Source: Lachnospiraceae bacterium
GTDB taxonomy: Bacteria; Bacillota; Clostridia; Lachnospirales; Lachnospiraceae
Assembly: GCA_009774245.1 (NCBI GenBank)
Contig: VSNM01000062.1
Span: 1 to 32,564 of the forward strand
DNA: 32,564 bases
Reading direction: 5' to 3'
Shown in pieces: positions 25,522 to 32,564 of this stretch (position 1 is its first letter; each line of letters begins with the position of its first letter). The notes under the pieces are model-generated. The model did not search any database, was not told where the DNA came from, and worked only from the letters and a program-made list of their open reading frames with translations. A program made the translations under genes and the position numbers.

Positions 25522-26442
25522 TCACAGGAAGCTCTCACCACGGGTCAACTTGGAGACCGCATTTGCCCCCACCAGCAGCAGCACGCTGACGATACTCTTA
25601 AGCATACTCAGGGCAACGGAAACCGAATAGCTGCCACTGCCCATCGCCAGATTGTAAACATACAGGTCAAGCACCTGTATGCACTCCTTGTTGAAGGCAT
25701 TCTGGAAAACATAGTACTGTTCCATGCCGTTAGAGAGGAAATTACCGATATTCATCATCAGCAGGACAAAAAATGTAGGAAGCAGGCTCGGAATCGTGAT
25801 ATACCGGATCGACTGCATCCTGGTGGCGCCATCTACTTTCGCCGCCTGGAACAATTCCTCGTCAATGCTTGAAATCGCCGCTATGTACATAATCGCAGCC
25901 CATCCCAGGTTCTTCCAGGTGAGCCACAGCCACTGGGTAAGCCACACATGATCCGAAGACTGGAGAAATAAAACCGGTTCATCGATAATCCCGAGGTTCA
26001 GCAGCAGTGTATTCATCATCCCCGTGCTGTTAAACAGACTGAATGCGACAGAGTAAACCAGCACCCAGCTGATGAAATTGGGCAGCGTCGTGACGGTCTG
26101 GACAAATTTCCGAAACGGGACACACTTGATCTCGTTCAGGAACACGGCAAATATCATGGGCAGCCATGATGTTCCCAGCGTAATCCCGCTCATCACAAAC
26201 GTATTTTTCAGCACCTGCCACAGCTGTGCTACCTTGACCGGATTTTCCACCAGTGACTTGAACCACTTCAACCCCACGAATTCCGCCTCCGAAAACGGGC
26301 GCGGCGGCCTGTAGTCATAGAACGCATACAGCCATCCGTACAGCGGATAGTAAGAAAACAAAATCACCATCACGATGAAAGGCAGCACATACAGAAACAA
26401 CTTGAAAGAGTACCATTTCTTCTTATCAATTTTTCCCAGCAT
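25522..26442 (-). CDS. Sugar ABC transporter permease, LplB/YteP type
   Basis: This 306-residue membrane subunit begins MLGKIDKKKWYSFKLFLYVLPFIVMVILFSYYPLYGW, typical of LplB-type permeases, with about six helices. The EAA docking loop is ELFQAAKVDGATRMQSIRYITIPSLLP. It is the first gene of the leftward transporter operon. AGGAGG lies 8 nt before ATG, downstream of a consensus promoter and an operator-like palindrome (26458-26514). Confidence 0.92.
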   Translation of the reverse strand: MLGKIDKKKWYSFKLFLYVLPFIVMVILFSYYPLYGWLYAFYDYRPPRPFSEAEFVGLKWFKSLVENPVKVAQLWQVLKNTFVMSGITLGTSWLPMIFAVFLNEIKCVPFRKFVQTVTTLPNFISWVLVYSVAFSLFNSTGMMNTLLLNLGIIDEPVLFLQSSDHVWLTQWLWLTWKNLGWAAIMYIAAISSIDEELFQAAKVDGATRMQSIRYITIPSLLPTFFVLLMMNIGNFLSNGMEQYYVFQNAFNKECIQVLDLYVYNLAMGSGSYSVSVALSMLKSIVSVLLLVGANAVSKLTRGESFL

Positions 26443-26457
26443 TTTTTACCTCCTTTT

Positions 26458-26514
26458 AGTTTAACGTTTAACCTAATATATGTTTATAATAAATCCTCCT
26501 ATGGTTTTTGTCAA
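26458..26514 (-). promoter_or_regulatory. Transporter promoter with LacI-type operator
   Basis: On the minus strand TTGACA (26514-26509), 17 bp, TATTAT (26491-26486) form a near-consensus promoter. Eleven bp downstream of the -10 lies AGGTTAAACGTTAAACT (26474-26458), a CG-centred imperfect palindrome of LacI-family type. The same 17-mer with one change is found in front of the GH43 gene. Repression by the LacI protein encoded at 28498 is inferred. Confidence 0.72.
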
Positions 26515-26687
26515 TATTTTATTTGGCGGATATTGCATTTTTGAGATAATTATCGTCCGATTATAGTATATTTTGCCGATATTCTCTGTTTTCCGCCCAC
26601 CATTTTCCTGTGAATTATTCTATTTTTCCAACTGTTCATCGATAAACAAAAGGCACAATCAATATATGAGCGCCTGCATGGAACCGC

Positions 26688-26715
26688 ACAAAAAACGGGT
26701 GCCAATGCACCCGCC
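26688..26715 (-). terminator. Terminator after GH43 gene
   Basis: On the minus strand GCGGGTGC-ATT-GGCACCCG is followed by TTTTTTG. It lies directly after the glycosidase stop at 26718 and separates that gene from the transporter promoter. Confidence 0.8.
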
Positions 26716-26717
26716 TG

Positions 26718-28352
26718 TCAAAATGGTTCCACACGGACCTCCATCTCCACGCCCGCAAGGGCAGGATTCAGGTCCTCCTCCGCCGACATGCCAAATTCCG
26801 GGAACCCGTCCCGCCGGAAATGAACCCGCCGTATTCCGTCGCACCGCAGCGTTCCCGTCAATTCCGTCTCCCCGTGGTAAGCGATCATCAGATCCCCGTC
26901 CTCGTCCACATAAAAGGAATTGTGCCCCGGTCCGTACTCCCCCTCCACGGAATAGAACGAGAGCACCGGCGCACACCGCTTGTCCCACGCATCAGCCTGC
27001 ATCAGGTCATCCTCCTCCCTCGCCGTGAGCAGGCCAAGCGCATAAGTATATCTGTTGGCCGAACCGCCGGAATAAGTCAGGTAGACCCGCCCGTCCCTGA
27101 CAAAAGCGTGCGGACCCTCGTTGTTGATGGTACCGTCGACATTTTCCCAGCCGTACAGCGGCCGAGAAAGCAGCACGGGATCACTTGCAAGCCGCCACGG
27201 CTCCGTCTCGTCCACCGCTGCGATATAGAGCATGGAGCCTGTATCTGCGGGCGTGCCGATTCCTTTTCTGTACGACCACACCATATAGGACTGCCTCCTC
27301 GTCTTCAGATATGTCATGTCCAGCGTGATGCCGTCCTCCGCAAGCCAGCTGCCGTCCTTTCTGCGGACTCTCACAGGATCTTCCCAGCTGTCCGCGTCCG
27401 TGACCGGACAGCCTTTTTTTAGACGCATCAGGTGGCACTGCGGTCCCCACACGGAGCCGCTCACGGCAAACAGCAGACAGAGCGCTCCCCCGATCACATG
27501 GAACTCCGGCGCCCAGAAGGTCTGCACCAGCTCCCGCCGCGCATCCTGTGCGAGGATCAGATGCTCTGTGATGTCCGCGCCAAAAAGTCCGGCCACCGTA
27601 TCCGCTTCCCTGACATACAGGCCAATGTCATCCGTGTTGTCATTGGTCGAGGTGTAATACCATTTTCCCTCCCAGAAAAACAGCTCCGGATCGCCGTATC
27701 CCTCCGCCAGCGGAAACGGAAAACGCTTGTGTTTCACCGTTCCCCGGATCCTGTACGTCCCATTTGCCGAAAAATCGATTCCCTCCCTGTCCCACAGGAC
27801 CGGCTTCGCCGCAGCCGAGCCGTCAGAGTACACCGCCTTTGCCCGAATCCGGTCCAGTTCTTCGCCGGAGTGCACCACAACGGACTGTGGCACCTGGATC
27901 TCCGTGTTCGTGACGGGATTCCAGTACACCGCTGCCCGCCCGAGAATCCCGGCATCAACCTCAATGCAGTCCCCTGCATTCCGCCTGTCCACTTCCTCCT
28001 CCGCAATCCAGCCGGCCTCCTCGAAAGCGATAAAGTCCTTTGTCTTCCACAGCAGGCACCTTCCCTTGCTGCTCCCGTCCGCTTCTCCGCGCTCGCTGAC
28101 CCGCACCGCCGCTATCCCAAAACAGCCGTCATCATACGAAAAAATCCTCGGCTCCCTGACATTTTGGGGAAGCAGCGTATTGTCCCCGCAGATCTGCGCT
28201 TTCGCGAACAGAATGCCATAATTTTTGTTCATCGGCTCAAATACCCTGCCATCCCGACTGTACGCCATATGTACGCTGTAAGCCAGCCCGCCGGGATAAT
28301 TGTTCCTGTCCGGCTGTCTTGTATAAACCCTGATTTTTGCTGTTCGCATCAT
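26718..28352 (-). CDS. GH43-type glycosidase (beta-propeller)
   Basis: This 544-residue cytosolic enzyme has no signal peptide. Residues about 207-544 form a GH43-type five-bladed propeller with the expected acidic triad: D221 in GYGDPELFF (base), D345 in ITLDMTYL (pKa modulator) and E412 in NNEGPHAF (acid). Residues about 150-207 resemble a bacterial Ig-like Big_4 module (VYSDGSAAAKPVLWD). The first 115 residues read like additional propeller strands (REPRIFSYDDGCFGIAAVRV). Likely activities are alpha-L-arabinofuranosidase or beta-xylosidase on oligosaccharides imported by the adjacent transporter. GGAGAA precedes ATG. Exact specificity cannot be read from sequence. Confidence 0.85.
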   Translation of the reverse strand: MMRTAKIRVYTRQPDRNNYPGGLAYSVHMAYSRDGRVFEPMNKNYGILFAKAQICGDNTLLPQNVREPRIFSYDDGCFGIAAVRVSERGEADGSSKGRCLLWKTKDFIAFEEAGWIAEEEVDRRNAGDCIEVDAGILGRAAVYWNPVTNTEIQVPQSVVVHSGEELDRIRAKAVYSDGSAAAKPVLWDREGIDFSANGTYRIRGTVKHKRFPFPLAEGYGDPELFFWEGKWYYTSTNDNTDDIGLYVREADTVAGLFGADITEHLILAQDARRELVQTFWAPEFHVIGGALCLLFAVSGSVWGPQCHLMRLKKGCPVTDADSWEDPVRVRRKDGSWLAEDGITLDMTYLKTRRQSYMVWSYRKGIGTPADTGSMLYIAAVDETEPWRLASDPVLLSRPLYGWENVDGTINNEGPHAFVRDGRVYLTYSGGSANRYTYALGLLTAREEDDLMQADAWDKRCAPVLSFYSVEGEYGPGHNSFYVDEDGDLMIAYHGETELTGTLRCDGIRRVHFRRDGFPEFGMSAEEDLNPALAGVEMEVRVEPF

Positions 28353-28377
28353 TTGTTCTCCTTTCCCGTACCATTGC

Positions 28378-28432
28378 AGTTTAACGTTTTACCTCATACG
28401 ACAATTATATTGATCCCCCTTCCCTTTGTCAA
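28378..28432 (-). promoter_or_regulatory. GH43 promoter with LacI-type operator
   Basis: On the minus strand TTGACA (28432-28427), 17 bp, TATAAT (28409-28404) form a perfect consensus promoter. Nine bp downstream of the -10 is AGGTAAAACGTTAAACT (28394-28378), differing by one base from the transporter operator. A consensus promoter with an overlapping downstream operator implies strong expression when repression is lifted. Confidence 0.78.
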
Positions 28433-28462
28433 TCACAAATCGAGCCGGGCACCCGTATGCGT

Positions 28463-28492
28463 TAAAAACCCCGGCTGGATTGCCAGCCGGGG
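28463..28492 (-). terminator. Terminator after LacI gene
   Basis: CCCCGGCTGG-CAAT-CCAGCCGGGG forms a perfect 10-bp stem, followed on the minus strand by TTTTTAAC. It lies 6 bp past the stop of the LacI-family gene. Confidence 0.9.
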
Positions 28493-28497
28493 CCTGA

Positions 28498-29541
28498 TCA
28501 GGATATTGTATGAACCGATTCCCTCTCGATAAATGTACACGGGATCAGAAAACGATTCTGTCCCTGCTCCTCCGCGCGCGCACCCTCCAGCCTGTCTAAC
28601 AGGAGATCGGCAGAGGTTTGGCCGATCTCCTTCAGCGGCAACGCCATTGTCGTCAGTCCCGGCACAAAATACTCTGCAATGTCCTGATTGTCAAAGCCAG
28701 CCACCGCAATGTCTGCCCCCACGCGAAGTCCCATTTCCGCAAGCAGACGGTAAACACCACCCGCCATCCTGTCCGCCATACAGAAAACTGCCGTTATGTC
28801 CTGCTTCAGCAGCTCCTTTGCCTCCTGGTACGCACTCTCCTTATCCCAGCCGGCATATCGAACCAGCACAGGATTGTACAGAATCCGGCTCTCGTACAAT
28901 GCCCGCTGATAACCCAGCAGTCTTTCCTTCGTGTGAAGGTTCCCTTCCTTCCCGCTGATGACGCCAATTTTCCTATGCCCTTTGGAGATCAGATACTTCA
29001 CGATCTCATACGCAGATTTCCTGTCATCAATGGCCACCGACGGTATCTGCGGATTCTCCGCAAAGGCATATGCCATCACAGCAGGAATCTTAAACCCTTC
29101 GGGAAAACAGTCTATCACTCTCCCGTGCCCCGCAATGTAGATGATACCATCCACCTGAAAAGACTGCAGCTCCTTCATCGTCGGATCCAGTATGGAATGG
29201 TATTCGCTCTCTTTGTGAAACCACAGATCGCTCCACCGGGCATACAGCCGGAGATTCTTGACAATCGCCCGGTACCCTTTCTTCTCGCAGCGGTTCATAA
29301 TCCCCTCCACGACTTCCGGCGTCGTAAACTGGGCGATGTCTTCCGCCACAAGACCGATTGTCTTTGTCCGCTGCTTCCGCAGTCCCTGTGCAAAATAGTT
29401 TGGCCGGTATCCCATTCTGTCAACCGTCTCCATCACTCTCTGCCTTGTCTCTTCGCTGACCTTTGGTTTCCCGTTTAATATGTTTGATATCGTAGTAGGT
29501 GAAACATTACATTCTCTCGCAATCTCTTTCAGTGTGACCAT
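28498..29541 (-). CDS. LacI-family transcriptional repressor
   Basis: This 347-residue regulator has an N-terminal LacI helix-turn-helix (LKEIARECNVSPTTISNILNG, about 4-24) and hinge (TVDRMGYRPNYFAQGLR), followed by a periplasmic-binding-protein-like sensor domain (about 60-340) with VDGIIYIAGHG, SVAIDDRKSAYEIVKYLISKGH and VAGFDNQDIAEYFVPGLTTM. It probably binds the 17-bp palindromes at 26458 and 28378 and responds to a sugar from the imported glycan. It is divergent from the dehydrogenase gene. AGGAGGAACACAT precedes the start. Confidence 0.93.
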   Translation of the reverse strand: MVTLKEIARECNVSPTTISNILNGKPKVSEETRQRVMETVDRMGYRPNYFAQGLRKQRTKTIGLVAEDIAQFTTPEVVEGIMNRCEKKGYRAIVKNLRLYARWSDLWFHKESEYHSILDPTMKELQSFQVDGIIYIAGHGRVIDCFPEGFKIPAVMAYAFAENPQIPSVAIDDRKSAYEIVKYLISKGHRKIGVISGKEGNLHTKERLLGYQRALYESRILYNPVLVRYAGWDKESAYQEAKELLKQDITAVFCMADRMAGGVYRLLAEMGLRVGADIAVAGFDNQDIAEYFVPGLTTMALPLKEIGQTSADLLLDRLEGARAEEQGQNRFLIPCTFIERESVHTIS

Positions 29542-29588
29542 ATGTGTTCCTCCTTTGCCGGAGCGGCATCAGCCGCATGTTTTCATCT

Positions 29589-29625
29589 GTCAGGATGTGT
29601 CACTTATTTTTCTACGGTTCCTGAC
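29589..29625 (+). repeat. Single arm of long-hairpin element
   Basis: These 37 bp begin GTCAGGATGTGTCAC and end TTTCTACGGTTCCTGAC. They match the 3' outer arm of copy 3 (in its RNA sense) at about 31 of 34 positions. The partner arm and core are absent, so this is a solo end or deletion remnant. It lies between the divergent LacI and dehydrogenase genes. Confidence 0.65.
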
Positions 29626-29693
29626 TCTATTGTACTATCCCTATTATATTATAAAGAAATGGCGCGCAAATAACAATATTGATTTCATAATCC

Positions 29694-29722
29694 TTGAAAA
29701 ATCCGGGAAAATGCATTATACT
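29694..29722 (+). promoter_or_regulatory. Promoter of dehydrogenase gene
   Basis: TTGAAA (29694-29699), a 17-bp spacer and TATACT (29717-29722) lie 36 bp before the ATG. The spacer and -10 are bracketed by a loose inverted repeat, GGGAAAA...TTTTCGGG, which may be an operator. The LacI-type 17-mer is not present here. Confidence 0.65.
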
Positions 29723-29758
29723 TTTCGGGAAAACATGTGAAACCCAAGGAGGACTCCT

Positions 29759-30718
29759 ATGAAACTTGTCGTTTTAGAGAGAGACAGTGCAGGTACCGAC
29801 ATTGATGTATCCTGCTTTGAACAGTTTGGAGAAGTTACGTACTACGCGAACACGACGGCGGAGCATGTCGCAGAACGGATCAGGGAAGCGGACATCGTCA
29901 TCTCCAACAAGGTGCCGTTAAACGAGCACACGCTGGCCAATGCTTTAGACGTAAAACTCATCTGCCTGATGGCAACGGGATATGACTGTGTCGATACGGC
30001 ATACTGTAAAAAAAGGGGCATCAGGGTCACCAATGTCGTGAACTACTGCACCCCCGCAGTCGCACAGCACACCCTGCTCCTGGCAATGATGCTGTCCGAA
30101 AAAATAGCCTACTATGACGGTTACGTAAAATCCGGCGCCTACAGCGCGCAGGAGCGCTTCTCCCATTTTGACAGGGTATTCCACGATCTGGACGGCAAGA
30201 CCTGGGGCATCGTCGGCATGGGAAATATCGGGCGTAAGGTCGCTGAACTCGCGTCTGCCTTTGGCTGCAGGGTCATCTTTTACTCGTCGTCCGGAAAAAG
30301 CACCTGCACGGACTACCCCAAAGCTGACCTCGATACGCTGCTGCGGGAATCGGATGTCGTGTCGCTGCACTGTCCGCTCACTGACAGGACGAGAAACCTG
30401 ATCGACAGGGACGCATTTGCCAGGATGAAGGATACTGCCATTCTGATCAATGTGGCGCGGGGGCCTGTCGTCAATAACCAGGACCTGTATCAGGCGCTTG
30501 TGGACGGAAAAATCATGGCAGCGGGGCTTGACGTGCTCGAGAGGGAACCGCTGGAACCCTCCAACCCTTTAAGCCGGATCAGGGACAGCACAAAACTGAT
30601 CATCACGCCGCACATGTCGTGGGCAAGCATCGAATCGCGAACCCGTATGATCGCAGAAATCGTGAAAAATATCGAAGCGTTCCTGAGCGGGAACGACAGG
30701 AATGTCATCAATCCTTAA
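29759..30718 (+). CDS. D-isomer-specific 2-hydroxyacid dehydrogenase
   Basis: This 319-residue NAD(P)-dependent cytosolic oxidoreductase reduces a 2-keto acid (for example hydroxypyruvate or glyoxylate) to its D-hydroxy acid. The Rossmann nucleotide loop is GIVGMGNIG (150-158). The catalytic triad is R234 in NVARGPVV, E263 in DVLEREPL and H285 in ITPHMSW. Best fit is the glycerate dehydrogenase/hydroxypyruvate reductase branch, but lactate or phosphoglycerate-type activity cannot be excluded. AAGGAGG lies 7 nt from ATG. It is divergent from the LacI gene and directly abuts an IS66 end 4 bp past its stop. Confidence 0.9.
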   Translation: MKLVVLERDSAGTDIDVSCFEQFGEVTYYANTTAEHVAERIREADIVISNKVPLNEHTLANALDVKLICLMATGYDCVDTAYCKKRGIRVTNVVNYCTPAVAQHTLLLAMMLSEKIAYYDGYVKSGAYSAQERFSHFDRVFHDLDGKTWGIVGMGNIGRKVAELASAFGCRVIFYSSSGKSTCTDYPKADLDTLLRESDVVSLHCPLTDRTRNLIDRDAFARMKDTAILINVARGPVVNNQDLYQALVDGKIMAAGLDVLEREPLEPSNPLSRIRDSTKLIITPHMSWASIESRTRMIAEIVKNIEAFLSGNDRNVINP

Positions 30719-30721
30719 GCG

Positions 30722-31035
30722 GTTACTTTTCACACCCACGCCAAATTTGGGCATAATGATGAAATTGAAAAAAATCTAATCCACAAAAAATTTGTGAGAA
30801 ATACGGATTTGTGGATATGTCATTTTATATTTCGTTCTGAGTGGATATTTTTCTACAAAACACCTGTATCTGACAATGTCATGCATTTTTTTCCCGTCAT
30901 TTTTACCAATACGCCGGGTTATCCACATTTGAAATTTCCCCATAAAAGTTCTATACTTTTTGAAAAGGAAGGTGGCATATGCAACGGCAGGAATTATACG
31001 AAAAGGCATTGAAAGAACAGGAAGGGCGCATCCAG
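30722..31035 (+). mobile_element. IS66-family left-end fragment
   Basis: It starts with the same terminal repeat GTTACTTTTCACACCCACGCC as the element at 21313 and is nearly identical up to MQRQELYEKALKEQEGRIQ of tnpC, where it stops at 31035. Orientation matches the first copy. The break in tnpC abuts the region leading into an IS1634-type transposase, so this copy was probably interrupted or recombined there. Confidence 0.85.
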
Positions 31036-31133
31036 CCCATATCAAGCAGTTTAACAAAAAAATAGTTTGATTTAATTCTCTTTTTCAGTTATAAGGTGTA
31101 CGATAAATGACAAAAAGGAAAAGAGGATTATAT

Positions 31134-32495
31134 ATGGCTAAATTACAAATGAAATCAGGTTTTACACGCAAACATAAGCTGCCACTGATACTGACGCTGG
31201 TCCATTCTGTTATGAAGCAGTTAGGGCTTGTAGAGTACATTAATGAAAATGTTTCCTGGGATCCCAGCCATTGGGAAATGTCTCCGGGTGACCTGGCGCA
31301 GCTTCTTGTTCTTTCCACTTTTACTGACATACGAATCCCCCTGACCCACCTTGAGGACCGTTTTGAAGGAATTGATGTCAGCTTTTTTCTGGGCAGTGCA
31401 TCAAAATCTGCAGCTGTCAATTCTTTTAATGCAGGACGTGCCCTGGAACGCATTGGGGAATCAGATCCTGAAAAAATGTACCAGGTCATGGCGCTTTCTG
31501 CCGTAAAGCAGGCAGGAATTCCAACACAGAGACTCCATGCCGACACCACAACAGTTTCCTTTTATGGGGAGTATGACACAACAAAGATGAACCTGACAGA
31601 TGAGGAAAGGGCAGAACTGTTGCAGATCGAATGCGGATACAACAAGGATGGCAGGCCAGAATGTAAACAGGCAGTAGTAGGACAGATCGTAAACGAGACA
31701 GGAATTCCAATCATGCAAAAGATCCAGGACGGATCCACACCAGATGTCACATGGAATGCCCGTGCCATAGATTATTTAAGGGAAATACAGGAAAAAGGAT
31801 TCCAATATGGTGTATTTGTGGCAGACAGCAAACTGGTAACCCATGACCTTGTCACCTCCATGAACACTCCTGAAAACCGGATACCCTTTGTGTCGCGTTG
31901 CCCGTCAAATTTTGAAGGGAAACTGGAGGAACGCTGTATACTGAGGGCCTACAGCGAAAACAGCTGGAAGGATATGGGCAGGTTTCACGATGGGGAGAAA
32001 GCCGCCTGTTACCGTGGCAGCTGCTTCAGGGAGGAAGTGTGTGGCGCACCAGTGCGTCTGCTGGTTCTTGAAAGCTCGCCATTAAAGGAGAAGGCCACGG
32101 CCTCACTCGAAAAAAGACGGCTGGAACTGGAACCGGAAGTAAGAAAAATGGGAAAAAAGGTGTTCATGTGCCAGGCGGATGCAGAGGAAGAGATACGACG
32201 TTTCGAAAAGCAGCCCTGTGTGGGACTGTTCCAGTGCCAGTTCAGCATAGAAAAGGAAATAAAGGAAAAATGGCCCAGGGGAAGAAGGAAGGCGGACACC
32301 CAGCCCGAAATTGAAGAAAGATACCATTTAAAACCAGGGGAAATAACAATAAACGACAGGGAACGGGATAAATATCTGCAGAAAGCCTCGTGTATCGTTC
32401 TTATAAGCAATGTAAGGGAAGAAGAACAGGGAGACGCAGAACTTGTACGGATATATAAGGGACAGCAGACAGTAGAGAATTCGTTCAGGTGTTGA
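31134..32495 (+). pseudogene. IS1634-family transposase, 3'-truncated
   Basis: From ATG 31134 (GAGG 7 nt upstream) this frame encodes 453 residues. It has a DUF4277-like N-terminal domain (LVHSVMKQLGLVEYINENVSW...LEDRFEGIDVSFFLG) and an IS4/IS1634-type DDE domain. The first aspartate is in RLHADTTTVSFYGEY and the second in FVADSKLV. The glutamate lies in QTVENSFR. The frame ends two residues after it, whereas the family normally continues for roughly 100 residues. The sequence after TTCAGG (32487 on) does not look like transposase and may be another insertion or deletion junction. The window ends before this resolves, and terminal repeats were not identified. Confidence 0.8.
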
Positions 32496-32564
32496 TCATC
32501 AAATTATCTGCACCTACTTTTGTCAAATTATTTTAACCCAGTTTTGTCACATTCCTTTAGTCCA

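Noticed and set aside
27432..28532. 366-codon plus-strand frame opposite the GH43 gene
   Set aside because: It is a shadow frame in GC-rich DNA; composition is Pro/Arg/His-rich without motifs, and the opposite strand encodes a clear enzyme.
28618..29478. 286-codon plus-strand frame opposite the LacI gene
   Set aside because: The LacI reading has intact helix-turn-helix and sensor motifs; this frame is its antisense.

Overview
The window looks like a chromosomal segment of an anaerobic gut-type Clostridia, most likely Lachnospiraceae. The basis is a class I Fe-S fumarase split into alpha and beta subunits, YtcQ/LplB-type sugar ABC transporter genes, AgrC/LytTR and VanS-like sensor systems, IS66- and IS1634-type insertion sequences, and many short palindromic repeats between genes. 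This is inference from gene families, not a database match.

Layout. 1-430 (minus strand): a tRNA-Ser(GCU) gene with a consensus promoter, followed by two tandem strong promoters and a leader that appear to drive an rRNA operon lying just outside the left edge. 549-4567 (minus): a Cys-tRNA(Pro) deacylase (YbaK type), fumarase alpha and beta, and a large polytopic membrane protein, closely spaced. 4844-6897 (plus): a LytTR response regulator and an AgrC-like GHKL sensor kinase. 7172-11623 (plus): a sensor kinase, ABC ATPase and FtsX-type permease, apparently missing the usual response regulator gene. 11801-14783 (minus): two XRE-type regulators, a frameshifted small gene and a metallophosphoesterase. 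14947-17189 (minus): an MFS transporter and a shortened AAA-ATPase/PD-(D/E)XK family gene. 17308-18661 (plus): two uncharacterised genes. 18996-20014: a decayed methyltransferase and a GNAT acetyltransferase.

20213-32564 is rich in mobile DNA: a DUF262 fragment, a 278-bp MITE-like element with perfect 25-bp terminal inverted repeats and an 8-bp target duplication, an internally deleted IS66-family element, an 8.1-kb carbohydrate cassette, a second IS66 left-end fragment in the same orientation, and a truncated IS1634-family transposase. The cassette contains a solute-binding lipoprotein, two permeases, a cytosolic GH43 glycosidase, a LacI repressor, and a divergent D-2-hydroxyacid dehydrogenase. 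Two near-identical operator-like 17-mers sit just downstream of two consensus promoters, which suggests the LacI protein controls both the transporter and the glycosidase.

The most interesting signal is a dispersed element of about 156-180 bp (6876-7055, 14803-14968, 16375-16530, plus a single arm at 29589-29625). The three full copies differ strongly in sequence, yet each folds into a full-length hairpin with the same conserved core and apical YGGG loop. Stem changes are compensatory, and the transition-type mismatches all become G-U pairs on one and the same strand of the element, which suggests selection at the RNA level. One copy abruptly ends a gene, which suggests mobility.
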